Shown here piece by piece: positions 59,344 to 64,000 of a stretch of DNA of 64,000 nucleotides. Made by a program: the position numbers and the translations under genes. Below the pieces are notes generated by a model that did no database searches, had not been told where the DNA came from, and saw nothing but the letters and a program-made list of their open reading frames with translations. The number at the start of each line of letters is the position of its first letter. Position 1 is the stretch's first letter. This stretch comes from Anisakis pegreffii (Eukaryota; Nematoda; Chromadorea; Rhabditida; Anisakidae): NCBI GenBank assembly GCA_035041965.1, contig JAPYMA010000465.1, forward strand, positions 53,347-117,346. The letters are read 5' to 3'.

Positions 59344-62300
59344 ATGTCGGCCAATCTGCCGAATGTATCGGGCGGTGACCCGCGGTCTGGTGAGATTATT
59401 TATTTTTATTGTTATTATTGGTATTGTGTATGTTATTAGTGGCTGTTGATAGTTATTCTTACAACGACATCTTAAAGCTTTTGTGCCTGCTGTAGGTGTC
59501 TGCAGTGTGATGTTTGTAGTTGATGCATCATACTCAGTTCAGGGTTGATTTTATTATTGCTGTTGTGATATATTGTTAGTATTATGAATTATTATTATCA
59601 TTATTGTTAGGTAAAATGTCGAGACGTAATGGCACGGAGCCTTTAAAACGCTTCACTGAAGCAAAGAAGGCCATCGGTGAGATCTATAATGATCTGGAAG
59701 GGTACGTCAGTGATTTGTCGACATTTTATCACGGTTCGTTTTTAGTATTATTGATTGCTATTGTTATTATATTATTGAATAAAGAAGCAATAATGATAAT
59801 GATTACAGAGGTTATCAATGGGCAAAACATCGTGCCCGAGCAGCAGATGGGTGAGGTGGAGCGTTTTATGGATACGATCAAAACCATTAAGGAGATATTC
59901 CATCGTGACACCATGAAGGTGGTGTTCTTTGGCAGGTTGGTTATTATTTTTTAAAATTTATTCTTATTATATTATTATTATTTTTATTGTGTATAGTATA
60001 TATGATAATAATGATTGTAATTATAGAACGAGCAACGGCAAAAGCTCAGTGATAAACGCGATGCTGCACTCGAAAGTGCTGCCACAAGGCATGGGTCATA
60101 CGACGTGTTGCTTTCTGCAGGTTTGTGATCGCTGTCATTATTGTGTTGCGGTGTATATCATTATGTATATTATTATATATAATTGCTACTTATATTTTGC
60201 GTTAATAATAGATAGTAGCAGTGGGATGAATTTCAGGTTGAAGGAGGCTCGGAGAATGAAAAATATTTGATCTGTGAAGACTCACCGCGGCATCACGACA
60301 TAAGAGAGCTGCAGAAGTTGGGCCACGCGATGTCGGCCGATAATCTGACAACGAAAACGATGGGTCAAGACTCGCTGGTGAGAATATTTTATCCGAAGTC
60401 TGCGTCCAAGTTACTTCAGAACGATGTGGTCATCTTGGACAGGTGAGTATTACTTTAGAATTATTTTCATATTTTGGGATTTTTGTTTTTGATGCGATTA
60501 TTTTAGGTTAGTAAATGATAATGTTAATAATGAGCAGTAGTGTAGCGTATATTTATGTATAGATATATAGTAGTAATGAGTGGTAGATGGGTTTAATTGA
60601 TTGTAGTCGACGTGGGTGTGTATGTGTCACAGGAGGCATAAATTGATGGTTTCAGTCCGGGTGTGGATCTGTCACCCGAGTTCGACAGCTGGATCGACAA
60701 GCACTGTCTGGACGCGGACGTGTTCGTGCTGGTGTGCAATGCGGAGTCAACACTGACCCAATCGGAGAAGAGTTTCTTCGTGCGCGTCTCATCGAAGCTC
60801 TCAAAGCCGAATATATTCATCCTGAACAACCGATGGGATGCGAGTGCGAGTTATATCGACTGCGATCTGGAGTTGGGCGCCGGTGTGGACACTCAACAGC
60901 AGATTGAGAAGGTCGTTGTTGATGTTGTTGTCTTCATTTATTTATGGTTTAATGTTGTTGATTATAATGGTGTTGATAATTGCAGGTTCGTGAGCAGCAC
61001 ATGCTCAGATTCAAGCAGTTCCTGGTGGATGAGCTGAAGGTGTGCAACGAGGCCGAGGCCAAGAACCGCATATTCTTTATATCGGCACGGGAGATGCTCG
61101 ACGCGAGGATGAAGGCGAAGGGATTGATCCATAAAGGTGGGTGGCAGTTTTGGTTACTGTTATTATTAGTGATTATTATCGTTATTATTATTTTACAGTT
61201 GTGTTTATTATTGATATTGCTGGATATTTAGCTGTTATAATTGTTTTAGCATATCAAATGGATGGTCATCAGTATCGTGCGATGGAGTTCACGAATTTTG
61301 AGTCGCAGTTTGAGGTTAATTACGTTGAATTTTTGTTATTTTTGTTATTTATTATTGTTTATATATTTATTATTTTTATTGTTATTATTGTGAAAATTGC
61401 AGCAAATCATCTCAAAGTCGGCAATCAACACGAAATTCGAAGCGCATCAGAGACGCGCGCGTGAGATTGTGGCCGCGATGCGCGCGAATATCGAGATCGT
61501 CAACAATGTGGCGGCGAAAAAACGGTATTTATTTTATATTATTTATTATTATTGTTATTATTTATAATAATTATTATTAATTGTATTTATTAAAATAATT
61601 GTTAATATTCAGTGAGTCACTGGAGGAGGAATTGCGTTCGAAAGAAGAAATATTTAAGCAGTGTTATAGTAACTGGAAGGAGTTTGAGAGGAACGCAATC
61701 GTGGAGGTGAAGCGATTGAGGGCTGAGGTTATTTTTATTTATTGTTATTATTATTATTGTTATTTATTGTTGTATATTACTGTTTATTATTATTATTATT
61801 AGTTGTTTATTGATGTCATTTAAGGTGCATCTAAAAGTGTCAGCAGATTTCTACGAAGAAATTTATCGCCTGGAAGCGATAATTGATAAATTTGATTACA
61901 AATTTGTTGACGAGCCGAGGTTTATTAAGGATTATAAAAAGGTTTTGTTTTTATTATTGTTTGTTGTTGTTTTTTGTTATTATTATTGTTGTTTATTTAT
62001 AGTTATTGTATATTGTTATTCATTATCGTTTTATATATTACTATTATTATTATTGTGTTATTATTTAGAGTGATTATAAAAAATTTCAGGCTCTAGCGGA
62101 ATATATCGACAAGAGAATCAGTGAGGACTTGGAGGCGAGATGCACGGGTGGATTGATGCAGAGAATATGGAACTTGGAGAATCAGATGTTCCGTGAGTTT
62201 TATTTGCTATTATTTAGGGTTATTGTTCGTTGTTGTGTTTGTTATTTATTGTTATATGTATTATTATTATTATTATTGTTGGTATTGTTTCAGAGCACGT

Positions 62301-63902
62301 CAACGGAATCATTTCGGAGCCATACAGACGTAAACTAGAGGAGGTTAGTTGCGGGATTTTTATTATTGTTACTCTTAATTTTTATTGTTATTATTGCGTA
62401 GGGTAGTGTTTTGTAAGTATTTAATAATATTTATGATATTTAGAGATGTGATAAATTAATAAATGAGTTCAGATTTGGCGTTACCGACCGCCATTCCGCT
62501 TCTCGATCTGCGTGAACTGCCCGACGTTGGTGGACGATTTCGAGGAGGATCTGGAGTTTTGCTTTTCGTTTGGATTGACGTCGTTGATCAGACGATTCAT
62601 CGCGTATCGATCTGGACAGCCGATCACCGCGATCAGGACGAAGAATCTACTGCTGATGGGTGCTCTGGTGGGTGGTTTTTGACTGGTTTTGTGGTTTAGA
62701 TGGTTTATTTTTGGGATTTGTTATGGTTATTTTGTGGTATTGTTGCAGTTGATTTGATAAAATTATGTTAAACGTGTTTAGGGTGGTGGCGATAAGCCAG
62801 GCGGGGACAGTCGGCCAAATGACGGCGGGCCGACGACAAGCGCAGCGGTGGTGGGCGGAGCGGACGGGAAGGAGGCGTTGGTCGGCGGCAGCAGAGCACC
62901 GGAAAATAGCACGAAGGTTGAGGAGAGCGTGGTGATGTCACAGCTGGTGTTCACTGGAGCGAGCTACGTGGCGAACGGTGGGTTGGGCCTGATTGTGGTG
63001 GGCGGTCTGGTGGGTATTTTTTATTATTTATTGTTATTATTTATTATTGTTAATTATTATTATTTATTATTACTTATAACATTATAGCATTGAGCTGTAA
63101 ATAATAGTAATAGGCGCGTGCGTTGCATAAGAGCAGTGGCGTGCGGCGCGTGCTGCGTTGCGATTGAGTCGTTGAGTAATTATTATTATTATTATCATTA
63201 TTGATGTATATGTTATTGTTGTTATTATGTATTGTATATTATTATTGTACATATTATTTATTATTATTATTATGGTTAATTCAACGGTTTTTAGGTATAT
63301 CGAACCTTGGGGTGGAAGGTGATAACGGGGTGTGCGATCGCGTACGGCGGTCTGTACGCGTTGGAGAGGTGGCGCTGGAATAGTGGCGCGAAGGAGCAGC
63401 ACCTGAAGGAGCAGTTCAAGAACCACTTGGCGATGAGGATGAAGAACGTGACGAACGCACACACAGCCCACTGCGAGTCGCAGGTGGTGAGGTTGGTGTT
63501 ATATTTGTTATTGTGGTTGTTATTTTTGGTGTTATTTGGTATATTGCAGGGAGATGGAGTGTGTTTATAACGGGCTGAAGGGCACGGTGGGCGGTGTGCA
63601 TAGGGAGATGAAGGACGAGCTGGACGCCATCAATAAGAAGATGGAGAAGACGGACACCATTCTGAAGGGATTGGGCACGATTAAGTAGGTTTATGTATAT
63701 TAATAATGTGTAATAATAAGTGTTTTGTATATTAATAATATATAATAGTGAGTGTTTTGTATATTAATAATATATAATAGTGAGTGTTTTGTATATTAAT
63801 AATATAGAATATATGATTTTCAGAGGAAAAACAACGTTCCTGAACACGGATTTGGATAGTTTTTCGAACGAATACCTGAAAGCAGACTCGCCGAGCCAGT
63901 AG
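59344..63902 (+). CDS. fzo-1: Mitofusin, mitochondrial outer-membrane fusion GTPase
   Basis: Eighteen exons close in phase (59344-59389, 59611-59733, 59809-59935, 60027-60120, 60237-60442, 60656-60911, 60986-61136, 61250-61314, 61403-61524, 61613-61727, 61825-61941, 62090-62192, 62294-62343, 62473-62667, 62782-63009, 63295-63491, 63550-63684, 63824-63902). They predict 802 residues, near the usual length. Mitofusins tether and fuse mitochondrial outer membranes by GTP hydrolysis. G1 is GRTSNGKSS (about 98-106), G2 GHTT, G3 DSPGVD (about 198) and G4 NNRWD (about 256). Helical repeats follow. A Gly/Ser-rich linker (about 591-640) precedes two hydrophobic stretches ([32 protein letters not shown]) that form the membrane anchor, and a C-terminal coiled coil ([15 protein letters not shown]) follows. 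The introns are rich in TTA/TTG trinucleotides. If the donor at 63684 were skipped, an immediate in-frame TAG would end the protein 26 residues early. Confidence 0.96.
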
Positions 63903-63916
63903 TGGGATTATTTAAT

Positions 63917-63922
63917 AATAAA
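63917..63922 (+). terminator. Probable polyadenylation signal of mitofusin
   Basis: AATAAA 15 bases after the stop codon, followed by further AATAAT/AATAAA words. Confidence 0.55.
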
Positions 63923-64000
63923 TAATAATAAATGTATTAAATAATAATAATAATAAATGAACAATTGTGATTGTTTATATTTTGATTTTGTATGTAACGA

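Noticed and set aside
1..64000. CRISPR arrays, bacterial operons, riboswitches
   Set aside because: The sequence is intron-bearing nematode nuclear DNA. The tandem repeats lack unique spacers of constant length.

Overview
The window is eukaryotic nuclear DNA, most likely from a chromadorean nematode. I see short exons joined by GT-AG introns whose acceptors usually end TTTCAG or TTTAAG, AT-rich intergenic DNA, and a gene set that fits nematodes: an ShKT-domain heme peroxidase, a myosin-II-type rod protein, an EXPERA (emopamil-binding-like) membrane protein, an ABCG half-transporter, a C-type lectin and a mitofusin. There are no bacterial features. I checked reading-frame phase across nearly every exon junction by hand; junctions I could not close are named in the entries.

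Layout. About 0.6-4.1 kb (+): 3' part of a gene ending in an SH2 domain. 6.2-10.6 kb: accessory DNA, made of a roughly 410-bp tandem repeat array broken by an insertion and running into a decayed Penelope-like reverse transcriptase. 12-18.5 kb: tRNA-derived (Pol III type) repeats. 15.5-27.2 kb (+): ShKT heme peroxidase with many long introns. 29.6-40.7 kb (+): ABCG5/ABCG8-like half-transporter whose ATP-binding motifs are all degenerate, with a mariner-type MITE in one intron. 42.7-43.8 kb (+): EXPERA-domain protein. 43.9-49.5 kb: no gene recognised, G/T-rich, with duplicated repeat blocks and a near-perfect 31-bp hairpin. 49.5-54.8 kb (+): nine-exon myosin heavy-chain-like rod gene that has no motor domain. 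55.4-57.1 kb (-): seven-exon secreted Cys-containing protein of unknown family. 57.7-58.6 kb (-): secreted C-type lectin. 59.3-63.9 kb (+): complete 18-exon mitofusin (fzo-1 type).

The genes do not form an obvious pathway. Peroxidases with ShKT domains often act in cuticle or extracellular matrix, ABCG5/8 and EXPERA proteins are linked to sterol handling, mitofusin fuses mitochondrial outer membranes, and the rod protein would be expected to co-assemble with myosin filaments. Lectin and mitofusin are divergently transcribed across about 790 bp. The rod gene and the secreted orphan gene converge. Base composition and codon endings shift near 41 kb: genes to the left use mainly A/T-ending codons, genes to the right use mainly G/C-ending codons. 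The observations I rank highest are the motorless myosin rod gene, the ABCG protein that has lost every ATPase motif, and the 31-bp hairpin.
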